Source of the DNA: Arctopsyche grandis
Lineage: Eukaryota; Arthropoda; Insecta; Trichoptera; Hydropsychidae
Assembly (NCBI RefSeq): GCF_051622035.1
Contig: NC_135355.1
Location: 40,219,986 to 40,283,985, forward strand
DNA length: 64,000 nt
Direction: 5' to 3'
The translations under genes were made by a program, and so were the position numbers. Positions within the stretch are counted from its first letter, which is position 1. Each line of letters opens with the position of its first letter. This document shows positions 25,129 through 36,275 of this stretch, piece after piece. The notes under the pieces were generated by a model. The model was not told where the DNA came from. It saw only the letters and a list, made by a program, of their open reading frames with translations, and did not search any database.

Positions 25129-25386
25129 ATACCAGGAAGGCCAAACAGCAGTGCCGAATTTAGGGGGGGGCTAGGTCAGGCAAATTAAAATTAGGGCGCC
25201 ACTCGATGCACCAAAGGCGTTTTAAAATTTTAAATTGGAGCGCCAAAAGCCATACAAAATCTTAGATTAGAGCGCCAAAGGCGAAATTTTTTTCTAAGGG
25301 TGTGTAGAAAAAAATTCCCGAGGGCGCCATTGGGTGTAAGGCCGGCACTGCCCGACAGGCAAACCCCAATACGCCTTCCTAGTCAC
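25129..25386 (-). mobile_element. SINE 3' hairpin tail split by an insertion
   Basis: The arm accaggaaggc (25132) and the partner gccttcctagt (25373) are the same tail hairpin as at 1005-1053. They are separated here by the hAT-like MITE at 25149-25350. Confidence 0.65.
25149..25350. mobile_element. hAT-like MITE, 'cagtgccg' ends
   Basis: Ends cagtgccgaatttaggg (left) and ggccggcactg (right), 202 bp. The imperfect 8-bp flanks ccaaacag / cccgacag agree at six positions. It contains 'gcgccaaaggcg'-type blocks. A related copy lies inverted at about 36757-36928. Confidence 0.7.
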
Positions 25387-25700
25387 AAACATTGTAAATT
25401 TGATACAAGTATTATTATACAAAGTAAATACATATCAATCAACATCCACAAAGACATGTGTAAATGTCAAATGTGTAAATTTGCAGCATTTTATACAATT
25501 CAGCGAAATTCGAGACTGCTGAAAATTCGAGATTTGCAAGAAAATGGGTAAAGTTGCCAATTTGTTGGAACCGTTTCAATGAAAATCACAACGAAAGTCA
25601 CAAATCCAAGGTCTGGCCAGCAGAAACCAGTGGGATTTGAACTCGTAACCACTTTATTCAAAGCATTATATGCTAACTACTAGTCTATTCTGCTGGTTAT
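25387..25700 (-). mobile_element. SINE copy (head and body)
   Basis: Minus-strand copy with the tRNA-like head at about 25700-25620 ('gggatttgaactcgtaacc' on the plus strand is the inverted B-box region). The shared body follows down to 25510. Together with 25129-25386 it makes one full element. Confidence 0.7.
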
Positions 25701-25877
25701 ACTTTTAATAGCCCTCTGGACTCTAATGACTTGCTATTTTGTATATAAATCATCATTAAAAGCCCACTACTGGATGTTAGCCTTTCTAAGCCACGTTCAT
25801 TCCTATCAATATTGCACAATTTTCAGTGAATTCCCAGTCTAGAGAAGCTGTTCGTCTGCGGAACACTAGATAGAGAC

Positions 25878-26000
25878 AGGACGGTTTCCCATAAGATGGT
25901 CAGATGACATTAAAGAGCTGACGGGATCGTTCTTAAGCACTGCTTTCAACTTGATACAGAACTGGGGAGAGAATAGGTGGATCTACCACTGGATTTCAGA
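25878..26000 (+). mobile_element. LINE C-terminal fragment
   Basis: The plus frame reads G-R-F-P-I-R-W-S-D-D-I-K-E-L-T-G, a pattern (GRPPxRWxDDI) typical of the C-terminus of RTE/jockey-like retrotransposon proteins. It continues as 'NWGENRWIYHW'. Isolated and truncated at both sides. Confidence 0.6.
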
Positions 26001-26334
26001 TGATAGAAATTACGCTCAGCATTGAGCAAACAAGAAGATTTGTTTTGTATTGTCAAAAGATGTCCTCTTACGGAGACAATAAACGATATACTGCCGGCAA
26101 TCCATGTAGCAACTGCCGTAGAATCGACGAGCATCTACATAGTCCTGCAATTGATGAGGCTATTGTTCACAATACAATTGCTCAGATGACCTGACCAAAA
26201 AACTAGTCCATAGCCACACTCTTTTTATATATTTCATTTTATTTTTTAACATATTAGCCCCAGTGACATTACAGAGTACAATCATAGCACAAATAAAGCT
26301 ATATAAAACAACCGTGCTTGACATTTATAATTGA

Positions 26335-26570
26335 TAAAATCAACCACGGGCGTTGCTCCACAAGCACTCAACCAGTTCAGCACAGCTTACATTAAACAGG
26401 TCAATTTCATCAGCAACCCGGTTGAGCAGATATATCGCTCTAGATATTGGAGACGTTGCCAACATATTTGTGCAAGCCACAAGAGGAGAAAACAAATCAC
26501 AATTCCTCAGGTCCCTGAACTTACTAGGTGTATTCATTAAGAACCTGAGGATTGTGTACCCCATTTAATA
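26335..26570 (-). mobile_element. jockey/CR1-type LINE C-terminal fragment
   Basis: The minus frame contains 'RDLRNCDLFSPLVACTN', 'SPISRAIYLLNRVADEIDL' and 'FNVSCAELVECLW'. This is the conserved 'P..R......P..R...L.N' end of non-LTR retrotransposon proteins, comparable with 'IPRAIRLLNEI' at 1743. A block next to it ('aatagcctaaaaaagtg') is partly repeated at 26889. Confidence 0.6.
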
Positions 26571-26939
26571 GCCTAAAAAAGTGTTTTCCCAGAAACATAA
26601 CGTTGAAGCCTAACGCCCCTAATAGGAAGTATGTAGTTGTGACCCACAAGTTTTGTTTTGAGCTTGTGACCCACAAGATTTAGATCTATGAACACCTTGT
26701 AAGCATTTTATAGAATTACATATGTACGTACACTTTGTGAACATTTTGGAATACACTGTGCAAGATTTAATTGGTGATCATTACATGACTCTGATGTGGC
26801 TTGGAACGGCTTGATAGACAGGTCTTTTTAATTACAGCGGTCTAGGTTTTTAATTCGGTGCACCACGACCGGCAAATTTCCCATACTAACCCATTTAATA
26901 GCTTACAAAAGTGCTTTTCCAGAAATATAACACGACGAG
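26571..26939. other. unassigned repeat-rich spacer
   Basis: Contains two related 'aatagc(c/t)ta(a/c)aaaagtg' blocks about 320 bp apart and two 'gacccacaag' motifs. No gene. Confidence 0.3.
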
Positions 26940-27430
26940 ACTCCAATGAGTTCATATTTATTTATTTATTTAATAAATAGAGAGAAACTTACAGCTAAAA
27001 CAGAGATAATAAAATAAATAGTTAAACATAAGCCAATTAAAAGTTTCTTCATAAAAAATGAAAAATGGAACTTGCTATGAAGGCCAATAAAAAAGAAAAA
27101 AAATAACAATACAAAAATAAAATAATGACAAATTTGTAAATAATAGTAGATTATGGTGATGAACAGTAGAAAATTAAGTAAAAAGGATTAAGGTAAAAAA
27201 ACAAAACAAAATAGAAAGAACGGGTTAAAAAAAAACAATCTTGCAAATAAGTTCCTAATAGTAATTGAACTCATCTAAGCCATTGTAAAAATTGCACACT
27301 CTGACGATATAAGAGTTTCGACGATAATTAGTGGAGGCAATGGAAGCACGCAATATGTATATAGATATGAAGAATCTCAAAAACGAAGCAGGGAAAGCAT
27401 TGCTCAGTATGATAGTTGCCGTAGCATGCA
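26940..27430 (-). mobile_element. LINE 3' end with C-terminal coding remnant
   Basis: Read on the minus strand from 27430, the coding remnant includes 'RASIASTNYRRNSYIVRVC' then 'NFYN', again the conserved non-LTR C-terminal pattern. A 3' untranslated region and a (TAAA)n tail follow, seen inverted as atttatttatttatttaa at 26956. Confidence 0.65.
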
Positions 27431-28242
27431 TGTGATCTTCTTCAGTTCAGTTCAGTTCAGTAGCCAGGGTAGTCTACATATATCCCCAATGGTACTGGTT
27501 TGCTAAATGAATACACAATGGTATGAAAAATTCTCATAGAAACAAAGCAAGCTGCATTATGCATTAAGCATCATGGAAAAAAGGCATAAATAAACAACAA
27601 AAAGGTTGTCAATACGAGTCAGTTTGGCGTGCAATACATCAATGGAAAAGAGTGAGTGTGAGGTTAGGTGAAAGGAAATGGGTGGGAGCGACCGTTGATA
27701 TGTTCCCGCCAAATTGGCTGGAAGCTATGACAGGTGTTGTGTGGTTGACGTTTGACAGGTGTCAAACGCGGAGGGGGAGGAGGGTGTTGCGGGGGTGGGG
27801 GTGTGAGGGGGGGGCGAGTACGAACCGAGTACGAGTCGGGCCACTTCTGATGGCAGAAAAGACGCCCCCATTCCCGCTGAAGAGGATCCCGCTCCAGAGC
27901 CGAGGCCCGCATAAACATCGGTCTCCGTCTAAACATAGCCAAACACAGCCAGGAGTATCTCTACTCGTACTGGCACTGTCTTGAACCAAACACAAACAAT
28001 GTCGGCCACTATCGACGGTTCGGTGATTGCTTGTTCCGCACAAAATGATCTCGTACACCTATGAGGGTGTTTGTAGATGTCAGCATCTGCTTCCACTTAT
28101 TGAAAGGAGGGATATAGCTGACATCTCAACAGCTTTGAATATTCTGCTACATATCATACTAGCTTCGCTCAGTATCTTCTCTATGGGGGACCATGAAAAA
28201 GTCGAAAATATTCGTTTATCATGCATATATATGAAAAACGGT
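27431..28242. other. GC-rich unique region between NPAT and repeats
   Basis: 27650-28020 is GC-rich with CpGs and G-runs (gggggtgggggtgtgagggg). Long frames overlap on both strands but none resembles a family. It lies upstream of the NPAT exons on the minus strand, so it could hold the NPAT promoter and first exon. This is inference only: the expected LisH-start peptide was not found. Confidence 0.35.
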
Positions 28243-28244
28243 TA

Positions 28245-28292
<48 letters not shown>
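28243..28292. repeat. (TA)n microsatellite
   Basis: About 25 uninterrupted TA dinucleotides. It served as target for the hAT MITE that follows. Confidence 0.95.
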
Positions 28293-28295
<3 letters not shown>

Positions 28296-28461
28296 TGGCG
28301 TGCGGTAAAAGTCTCTCTCCCCCCGTCGTACATCCTCGCTTAATTTGTGCGAGCAGAATACAACAGGAACAAGAGGATCAAGCTTTTCCTCCCGTTTCCC
28401 CGCGCGCACATTAAACAAAACTGTATGACAAAAAGAGAGATAATTTCACCGCATGCCACTG
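28293..28461. mobile_element. hAT-like MITE in the TA repeat
   Basis: Ends cagtggcgtgcggt and accgcatgccactg (169 bp), flanked on both sides by atatatat, consistent with an 8-bp duplication inside the microsatellite. Non-coding. Confidence 0.8.
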
Positions 28462-28485
28462 ATATATATTATATATACATAGTAC

Positions 28486-29792
28486 CAGTGGCGGACTGGG
28501 ACTGAAATCAGTGCATGCCAGGAGTCAAAGGGGGCCCCCCCAGGGTTAAAAAAATTTGTCGTCCCCCCCCCCCATATAACAAAATTTTCTTCTTTCCACC
28601 ACGTCAGGGACGTCATTTCGGCTTTTTCTTGGGGGGGGCAGGCAAAGATTGGTCAAATTGAATTTTTTTTCAAAAAATCTTTTTTTTATCGGAATAAAAA
28701 TGGAAAATATTCTTTGCATATTATTGAGTTATAAAATATGAAAAAATAAGCTTATTTTTGAAAAAGTAATTGTAAAAAAATATTATGTAAATAGAAAAAA
28801 GCGCCGCAGGCGAAAATTTTTTTCCACAAATCTTCACATGGTCAACATTAATCGACCATCAAACTGAGTCATCAAAAAACTATCAATTAACTTAATTTCT
28901 ACCAACTGTCTTTTCACTTTATCTATGTACATGTACGTAATAACAATAGATAAAGTTTTGTTTTGTTTCTCTTCAAAGCACATAGCAGCGATTATTTTAT
29001 TAGTTACCCAAAAGTAACATACATAAGAAATAAACGTAGCATTCATAGATCCGTAGTATCTCATTAATCATTAAATTCATAATATTTTCTAAATTCACAC
29101 TATTCCTTAGTTTAGAGGGGCGAGTGCCCCCTATGCCCCCCCCCCAAATTACGTCCCTGAAAAAAATGCATAATATTTTCAATGAATGTTAATCGAAAAT
29201 CGGGATTTTGGGGAGGGGGCCCCTATCCTATATTTCTATTTACATGGATGTGTCTAAATTAGGAATAGATTTTATATTCGGAAACTGTTTAAAATTGTGT
29301 ATTTAAATCTTACTATATCATCGAAGTGTAATCAAATGTTATTTTGAAAGTATGAAGTAAATTTAAATCGCTGGTTGATGATGAATCGTCCTATCAAAAT
29401 TGTTTTAAGCAATTATGTTTATATTTTTCACGAAAATTTGTTGATTCCCATTTTTATTTCAGTAGTTAGTTGTTACATAGGTATTGGTATATACATAATA
29501 TTGACGTTGGAAATGGGCCCGGCAAAAGGGCCCACGCAAATGTTGAAACTTAAATTTCGAGCCTAATAAAAAAAGTTAACCGATCCTTGGGCTGTTAAAG
29601 CAGGTAGTAGTTGTTTGTGTATATCGTAAGAAATTTGTTTTGTTGAAATACCCAAACTTTAGGTCCCAAAGTTGCAATATCCTATAAATAGTTAAAAAGT
29701 TATTTAATTTTACTGAGGGCCCATATTTTCTAACAGATAGTGGGGCCCACATGCCATCGGGCATGTTCGCTTGTATGGCCAGTCCGCCACTG
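28486..29792. mobile_element. hAT element with perfect target duplication
   Basis: Ends cagtggcggactgg (28486) and ccagtccgccactg (to 29792). The 8-bp duplication catagtac is identical on both sides (28478-28485, 29793-29800). The interior has no intact transposase and carries a second insertion (28605-29159). The perfect duplication suggests it is among the younger insertions here. Confidence 0.85.
28605..29159. mobile_element. nested hAT-like element, 'cagggacgtcattt' ends
   Basis: Left end cagggacgtcattt, right end aaattacgtccctg, with G/C-runs just inside each end (ggggggggca / tgccccccccc). A similar end pair (caggggcgtc / gacgcccctg) is found at 40622-40925. No coding capacity. Target duplication not clear. 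Confidence 0.65.
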
Positions 29793-29916
29793 CATAGTAC
29801 CGTTTACCATGCCCCCTTTTTTGTTATCTTCCGACTTAAGATCTTTCGATTTTCGATCTTTGCCTTACGATATTTTCTATTTCTACATTTTCACTTTCGG
29901 CCCGTGAGGTAGACCC

Positions 29917-30360
29917 TTCTCTATATATGTATATAAAAATGAATGTCTGTGTGTGTGTGCGTCTCGAATAGGCTCCTAAACCACTAAACCGATTACGATG
30001 GAACTTTCAGGATTTGTTGTATTCATGTCCGAGAAGATTACTGTGAAAAAAAAACTGGAAAAAACCTCTTCGAAAAAAATCGACTCGTCGTCATAGAAAT
30101 TTTGACTTGTTTACAAAATTCCCAACCAAAGATACATACATACTAACATACAAAGCCTCTTTCGAAATTATATATTAAGATTACAAAGTGACAAAAGGAA
30201 GAGAAAAATGTGGAAAAAAAATTGTAATTATCTCTTTAAAAGTTTAATGAATATGTCAAAGTGTGAATTCGAAGATTTAATTTGTGAAATTGGATCAAGG
30301 ATTTTAAAAACGTATAAGAGGTTAGTAATAAAATGACACAGTGATGAGAAAAGCTTCATC
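29917..30360 (+). mobile_element. Helitron-like 5' fragment
   Basis: Begins tctatatatgtatataaaaa then 'tgaatgtctgtgtgtgtgtg' and 'aggctcctaaaccactaaac', 'gattacgatggaactttcag'. This opening is characteristic of insect Helitrons (TCTATATATA..AATG..TGT..cctaaac). The 3' hairpin end is missing, and a SINE begins at about 30365. Confidence 0.6.
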
Positions 30361-30364
30361 ACAA

Positions 30365-30825
30365 GAAATTTTATTTCATAGAACATGAACACTCGCCTTT
30401 ACAGATCGCTCCAAAGCGACAATTGCACTTATACATATACAATAAAATCAATATACATAAGTATTTTATACAATGCGAATTCATATAAACATCCAAAGTG
30501 ACGGTAATTGGATTGCCTAAATGACAATTTTTGCTATGAAAATCGCGAATACCGAATATTTGGCACTCGAGTTCTTGTTAGTATGATGGACTTTACGGCT
30601 GCCAAATGTTCCGTTATAGAGATTTTAGTGACTTTTGAGCGAGCGCTTTGTGAGCAATAATCATTAAACCCACAGTGACATCTATGGAGAAAACTTTGCA
30701 GCATTTTATAATCAAATTGGAGAACCTCAAGACGCTGAATAACTTGAAATCAGCAAGATAGATAAGAAAGGAGATGCCAATTTTACAGGAACTATTTCAA
30801 TGAAAATCATAAAAATCGACTGTCA
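30365..30825 (-). mobile_element. SINE copy, head truncated
   Basis: The minus-strand tail hairpin ('ctttacagatcgctccaaag' at 30397) and shared body (30690-30825) are present. The copy is split by a MITE at 30503-30670. Confidence 0.7.
30503..30670. mobile_element. foldback MITE with 9-bp target duplication
   Basis: Inserted in the SINE between caaagtgac (30494-30502) and cacagtgac (30671-30679). The uninterrupted SINE consensus 'cacagtgacatctatgg' seen elsewhere confirms the junction. It is related to 43097-43287, sharing 'tttggcactcgagttc' and 'ttttagtgact'. Confidence 0.7.
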
Positions 30826-31217
30826 TTAATCAGAAGAAGGCGACTACCATGGCCAGACATTATTGATAGCCCGTGCGAATTCTGCCCTATTTTAGACATA
30901 CAATTTTTCAAGTCCCATCTATGATCTGATGTTCCGAAGCCAAGAGGGCCTCTTTTTCCCAAGCCACTGTTAGCCCTCTAATTTCCATTCTTGTCTTTAA
31001 AACGAATTACGTGGTCAAAATATTCCATTTTTGGCTCTTTACCGTATCAAGAAGCCCTCTATTTTTGTGAAGCAGCTGGAGGACAGTTTTGTTCTTCACA
31101 TGTTCCTTCCAGGAAATCTTTAGCATCCTCTGGCAGCACCACATTTCAAAGGAGTCTTGTTCAAGTGTACCACTAATAGCGTCCACGTTTTGCATCCATA
31201 CAACAACACTTACCATA
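30826..31217 (-). mobile_element. LINE C-terminal fragment (decayed)
   Basis: The minus frame 31007-31216 reads 'FEMWCCQRMLKISWKEHV', a hallmark (EMWCYRRMLKISW) of insect endonuclease/RT retrotransposons. The rest matches 11930-12245 at the DNA level ('ggcgactaccatgg', 'tgatgttccg.agccaagag'). Broken by frameshifts. Confidence 0.75.
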
Positions 31218-31435
31218 CCATAAAAAATAAAAATAAATAAATACGAAATTGGAGTCGGAGACGCCCTATTTTTAACACTCCGACTTCAGTTAAAAAGCAA
31301 CGACTCCACAACTCCATAGCCCTGATTTCTACATGTGCACTTCTAAATGTACTAAAATAATAGTTTCATCATCTCAGTGTTAAGTGAGATCCATTCTTAG
31401 TATTTGGTGAAGATACTGAATTAAAAATATTTAAA

Positions 31436-31808
31436 ATGTACGGTTATCCGGATATTGATTACTTATATTGTGAGATGTATTGAATTTTTATATGTGAGTT
31501 AATGATTCTCTATTATTCTTGTAATCCTATGACTTTATTTAACAGTTTCAATTGTTTACATTTTATCCGTTTAGCTGAAAGTATAAATTTGGCTAAAAAT
31601 CATTCCATTTACTAGTCAGAATCCTTATCAATGTAATTTGAAAAATAATTGGGAGGATGAGAAAACGTATGATTTTATTTTTCGTTATAAAAACACCTTT
31701 AATGATGATTCTGCAGAAAAACCACTGTTAAAGGTAAATAAATTAAACGATTCATCGGTGAAAAAACTTCACTCGGATAACTTTCTTGATTTTAATGTTA
31801 AAGATTAA
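31436..31808 (+). CDS. possible small two-exon gene, ~77 residues
   Basis: I do not recognise this protein. Exon 1 (31436-31476) starts at an aaaATG and reads MYGYPDIDYLYCE. A donor 'AT|gtattg' (weak) and an acceptor 'catttactag' give exon 2 (31616-31808), which reads QNPYQCNLKNNWEDEK, then TYDFIFRYKNTFNDDS, and ends DNFLDFNVKD and a stop. Phases match (2+1) and the total is 234 coding bases. Exon 2 has balanced, protein-like composition unlike the surrounding AT-rich DNA. A poly(A) signal lies about 40 bases after the stop. The donor is the weakest point: exon 2 may instead be the last exon of a larger gene, or a pseudogene. It is convergent with the membrane-protein gene at 34157-36275. Confidence 0.4.
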
Positions 31809-31848
31809 TGTTTTTTTTTTCATTTTATATTATGAATGTTTTAAATTT

Positions 31849-31854
31849 AATAAA
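31849..31854 (+). promoter_or_regulatory. poly(A) signal AATAAA
   Basis: AATAAA 41 bases after the stop codon of the candidate gene ending at 31808. Confidence 0.45.
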
Positions 31855-33680
31855 AAATACGGTTTTGGTCTTCATATGAAATTAATACCTTTTGTTTAGT
31901 TGAAATATATAATACAATCAGTGTATGTATGTAGTATACGCCGGCATCTAAAAAGAGATACATATATAAATGATGGTAAATACTAAGACAGAATTTAAAC
32001 AATATTGTTTTATTGAATCAGTTTGTAATCGTACATGAATATACATTTGTAATTAGATAAGAACATCAATTAAATATGACTTATTTAAGATAATACATGA
32101 GATATGTGTTTTAAGCTAGGTTGGAAACAGTTGAAATAAATTGGAAATTCTTAAAATAATGCATTTAATATGTTTGAATTTGTCAAGGCGAGTACATTGT
32201 ATCGCAAAGGGTTCAATTACATAGATATAAACTTTATATATATAGAAAATTAAAATACACTAATTTAAAATACACATATCACTGAAGAATCTTCAACGAG
32301 AATCACAGACTATTATTATTTAAGTATTTCACACTTTTAACTATATACATACAAGTAATTACCTATAAATATATTTTCTCAACAATGATCTTGTCCTACA
32401 GATATACATATTTATGTTAGATTTTGTATGTATTTATTAATATTTTATCACTAGTTTACGGTTAACCAACGGTTGTTTACTGGAAAGTTAATAAAAAACA
32501 AAAAAGGTATGTAATTTGTAAAATATTATACTAAAACGGCAAATGTTTTAAGTATGTAAATAAGAATTAAAATTTGCAACAGAGCTCTATGTTTTTAGTG
32601 TTATGGAATAATTGAAAATATTATTTGATAAAACATTTACATAAATTTTAGGATATATTAATGTTAAAGCTTAAATTTATTTGCTTAGAATACATTTTAA
32701 TTTGGAAAGACAAATCCAATTAATTGCTTATCATCGTGAAAATACTTATGTATTGCCAAAAGAAGAAAAAAAAAACAATTTTTAAATAAATACTATACGA
32801 TAATTAAGAAAAAAAGCTAATAATATATATGTATTACATAAACAATATATTTATGTAAAGACAAATTGGCCGGAATTATTTATTGCACATACATTCAACT
32901 TCTTAAAATAATAATAATAAAACGAAAAGTGGAAAAAGTTTAAATTATTCAGTCACTTAATATTAAAATCAGTTTTAAAATAAAATTAAAAGTCAACAAT
33001 ATTTACAAATAAGAGATCGTTAATAAAAAAAAAGAATGAAATGATAGAATTTAAGGGAAGGACAATGATTGAATACATTCGAGGGAAGTTATATAAAGAG
33101 AATTAAATATTTAAAAGAAGAGGACCTTATATATTATATAATTTAATACTAAGAAATCACGTGGTATTATATTAAAATGTTTTGGTTCACTAAAATAAAA
33201 TATATCTATATTTAAAGGCATAAATAAAGTAAATGTACAAAATTTGAAAATGGATTAATTGTATGCAGCTCGTGGAATACATGAAAATATAAAATGAAAT
33301 GTAGCTTGATATTGTAATTTATTCCTATTTAACACGTAATATAGTACTTGAATTTCATATACAGACAAATATATAGGTATATACACTCGGAGTTTTTTTT
33401 TTGTACATGATTTTATTGTATATGCAATGTTTGTATGAAAATATGGAGTTCTCTACAAAAACGTAACTGAATATTTTATATTTTCCAAATTAAAAACGTT
33501 AGACATCTAATAAAGTATTGAAATACATATATATACGATACACTGTTATATAAAAATAGGAACAATTTTATGAAATTCTACATACATACGTACATAAAAA
33601 GTAACATTATACATTCTACATAAGGGAAATTCAGGAAAATCAAAATAAAATGTTTCTTTAATATGAATATTTTGGTTGAT
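31855..33680. other. long AT-rich stretch without recognised repeats
   Basis: About 1.8 kb of very AT-rich DNA with no gene, no tRNA-like motif and none of the window's repeat families. It lies directly downstream of the minus-strand gene ending at 34157, so it may be its long 3' untranslated region. Several tttatt (inverted AATAAA) sites are present, but no single end can be chosen. Confidence 0.35.
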
Positions 33681-33684
33681 TTAA

Positions 33685-34132
33685 CCCTTCGGTTGCTAAA
33701 TAGCGATGTATCGTTGTTTTTAGGTCAGTCCGAGACTGTCAAACATACTAAAAGGATGAGAACTTTTCACTGGATATGAGTAGTTCGAAAACATCATTCA
33801 GGAAATATGTATGTATATTCTTTAGGAATAATTTTTATTTAAATTTTAATAAACCAAGTGTAATTGCGTATTTTTCAGAATACGGGAAAGCACTAAATGT
33901 CGTTTTGTGGTTCAAATCACCAATTATATTGATTCATCAGCCCAAGAATGCATTAACTAAGTTCTGAATCCCATCAAGAGATAATTTATAAATGGGTCAA
34001 GATATTTTGCCTAGATTAAATGCAATTCCAGTGTGTATAGGGTTACCTAAAAAAAATAAATAGTACTACATGTAACAAATCGACGGTCTCTCTGACAATC
34101 CCAGACTTCAAAATGCCTCAGCGAGCGAAAGG
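33685..34132. mobile_element. piggyBac-like TTAA-flanked element
   Basis: TTAA at 33681-33684 and 34133-34136. Ends cccttcggttgct and agcgagcgaaagg, imperfect inverses of each other. The interior is 448 bp with no intact transposase. It sits only about 20 bases past the stop codon of the membrane-protein gene, so it is probably transcribed in its 3' untranslated region. Confidence 0.7.
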
Positions 34133-34156
34133 TTAATACATAAGGAATGTGTTAAA

Positions 34157-36275
34157 TTATAGCTTCGTATGTTTAACACTATCTGTCCAATAGTTTTGAA
34201 TTGTCATGGCTTCCAGCGAATTTAAAAAAGAATCGTTGTCCAAGCTGTACATTTCCTCAGAATTTTCCTGTTGACAAAAAAAGAAAAACTTACATAATAC
34301 ACACTTCAATGCAAATCATTTGTAATTATAATAAAGGTTGTGGCTATTTGCAGGTACTATATGTGCGAATTATTGGCTATTTGCAGGTACTATATCTGCG
34401 ACAGGCGCAAAGCCATCTGCGCATGCGCGTGAACTTATTTTTATTTTATTGTTACAAATCAATATACACTCGTCATTACAGATCGCTCCAATGCGACGGG
34501 TGTACGTTAACGAAATACGGAATAGAAATACGGAATAGAAACAATCAGAAATCAGAAATACAGTAATACATATACAATCAGAATATATAGCATATAACAA
34601 TTAATCAGAAATAATAATCATAGAGACATCTATGGATTATTTTTAGGTTTTTTTTTGTACAATTTTTATACATATAATAAATACGAAATTATAGAGATAT
34701 CTATAGATTTCAGATTACTGTGCATAATTATTACAAATTATACACAGGCAGATTTTTGTAACAACAGGAATATATCTAACACCAATTTTCAGGAACCATT
34801 TCAGCAATGATCAGATAAAATTGGCAAACTCTGATAGAGAAACGATCGATTTGGAGTCACAAAACTCCCAAATCTAACCAGCAGTTTGACGAGGACTCGA
34901 ACCTTCGACCTCAGTGGTGCTAAATATATGCGCTACCTTTAAGCCAAACTGCTGGCTTTATAATCCGATTATAATTTCTTACATTTAATGTATGCTAGAC
35001 TTGTTTAATCAATCGTTCATTATACACGAGGCAAATAAATTTCGCACGTTATTATAATAGATTTATATCATTTAGCTAGTTCACGGCTTGTACTTGTACG
35101 TAGGTATTATACGTTGTATATGATAATAATTTTCTAACAATTAATAATAATAACTAATTTGGATTATATTTTTTACTCTACGTCACTTTACGATTTTGAA
35201 CTAAATTTTAAGAGGTTTAAAACAAAATTTTAACAGTAAACACGCTGACAGTGACAGTTCACGCGCATGCGCAGAAAACTTTGCGCCTGTCACAGATATA
35301 GTACCTGCAAATAGCCAATAATTTGCAGATATAGTACCTGCAAATAGCCACAACCTATAATAAAATGTCCACTCACTCTAATGGTACTGTCGTCAATGTA
35401 TCCGCTCGAATCAGGATTAGAGCATTTGTCATTCAGCGTCTGGGGTTTGTTCAGATACCTTCTACGGTAGAGGACGAAGGAAGTAGCACCTCCTAGAGCC
35501 AGCACAACCAAAGTTCCGAAACAAATACCAGCCACAGCAGCAGCATCCAATCCAGAATCCGGTTGGGAAGGACCAGGTCCCGAGACTATGGGAATGTCAG
35601 CAGCCCGTCGACCCACAGCCGTCTCAAGCGATAGAGCTCTAACCGTAGATATCTCAACTTCATCCACCTCGTCCAAAACAGGCACACTTTCATTCTTGAC
35701 ATCTGTATCGACAGCCTTTATAGTATTCACTTGTACTTCTTCTGTAGCATTTTTACTCGGTGTAGTGTTGTAAGCTTCAACGGTCACCGATTCAACTGGC
35801 AGTAGTGGTTCCACCAAAATATGCTCGTCTGTATCATTTTTGACAGGTGTGTCGTTTATCGTTTGGTTGTTCTGTACCGGAGGTGCTGAAGTTGCAGTTG
35901 TAATCTCGATTGAAACATCAGGTTTATTGGTTTCGTTTTGAACTGGTGTTTCAGTCGGCATGCTGAGGTCTGCCTTCTGAGGTTCCGCTTTGTCCTTTTT
36001 AAGTTTGGGTTGAAGAGGCAGGTCTATTGATGAGGGACCGTCGTCGTCTACATCACTGCTGGTGGCCAACGGGAATATTATTGATGTTTTCAGTTGAGGG
36101 ATGGGTGTTGAGAACAGAATGGGAGTTTTAGGAGAGTGTCCGATGGCCTTTCCAGTTCGGAAACTGCGAGTTGGTGTTCCAGTTGTTGTGGTGAGGGGAT
36201 AGGTTGTGTTTTGGAATACATCGCCGCTGTCGAGAGCACTGCTTGAGTTTGAAGATAGTGGGTTGCAGTAACAGG
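34157..36275 (-). CDS. single-pass membrane protein, last two coding exons
   Basis: Function unknown. Exon 36275-35377 (299 codons after a split first codon) begins after a 'tttctttttcag' acceptor as CYCNPLSSNSS. It ends DDSTIR at a 'gtgagt' donor. The final exon, 34267-34157, reads ENSEEMYSLDNDSFLNS, then LEAMTIQNYWTDSVKHTKL and stop. The phases agree (0/0). The first ~240 residues are Thr/Ser/Pro/Asn-rich with about eight N-glycosylation sequons (NET, NQT, NDT, NTT, NAT, NES), a mucin-like ectodomain. A membrane helix (about 244-268, AAAVAGICFGTLVVLALGG) is followed by basic YRRRY and a ~65-residue cytoplasmic tail. That tail is acidic/aromatic, which suggests a protein-binding end. Earlier exons, including the signal peptide, lie upstream and were not found. 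The intron hosts a foldback transposon. A type I receptor or adhesion role is inference. Confidence 0.85.
34336..35355. mobile_element. MULE-like foldback element in the intron
   Basis: About 100-bp inverted repeats begin ggttgtggctatttgcagg (34336) and end in the inverse at 35355. Each arm holds two copies of 'ggctatttgcaggtactata'. A perfect 9-bp target duplication, tataataaa, lies at 34327-34335 and 35356-35364. A SINE is nested inside (34436-34955). A second copy in opposite orientation is at 47761-48266. Nine-base duplication and long inverted repeats fit Mutator-like elements. No transposase. Confidence 0.8.
34436..34955 (-). mobile_element. SINE nested in the foldback element
   Basis: Minus-strand copy. 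The tRNA-like head ends near 34955 ('ccagcagtttggcttaaagg' when inverted), the shared body is at 34790-34870 and the tail hairpin at 34463-34503 ('cattacagatcgctccaatg'). Confidence 0.7.

Noticed and set aside
35290..35376. C-terminal extension ..IIGYLQVLYL of the membrane protein
   Set aside because: It is intron sequence: a gtgagt donor is at 35376-35371 and the extra residues come from a transposon inverted repeat. The true tail exon is at 34157-34267.
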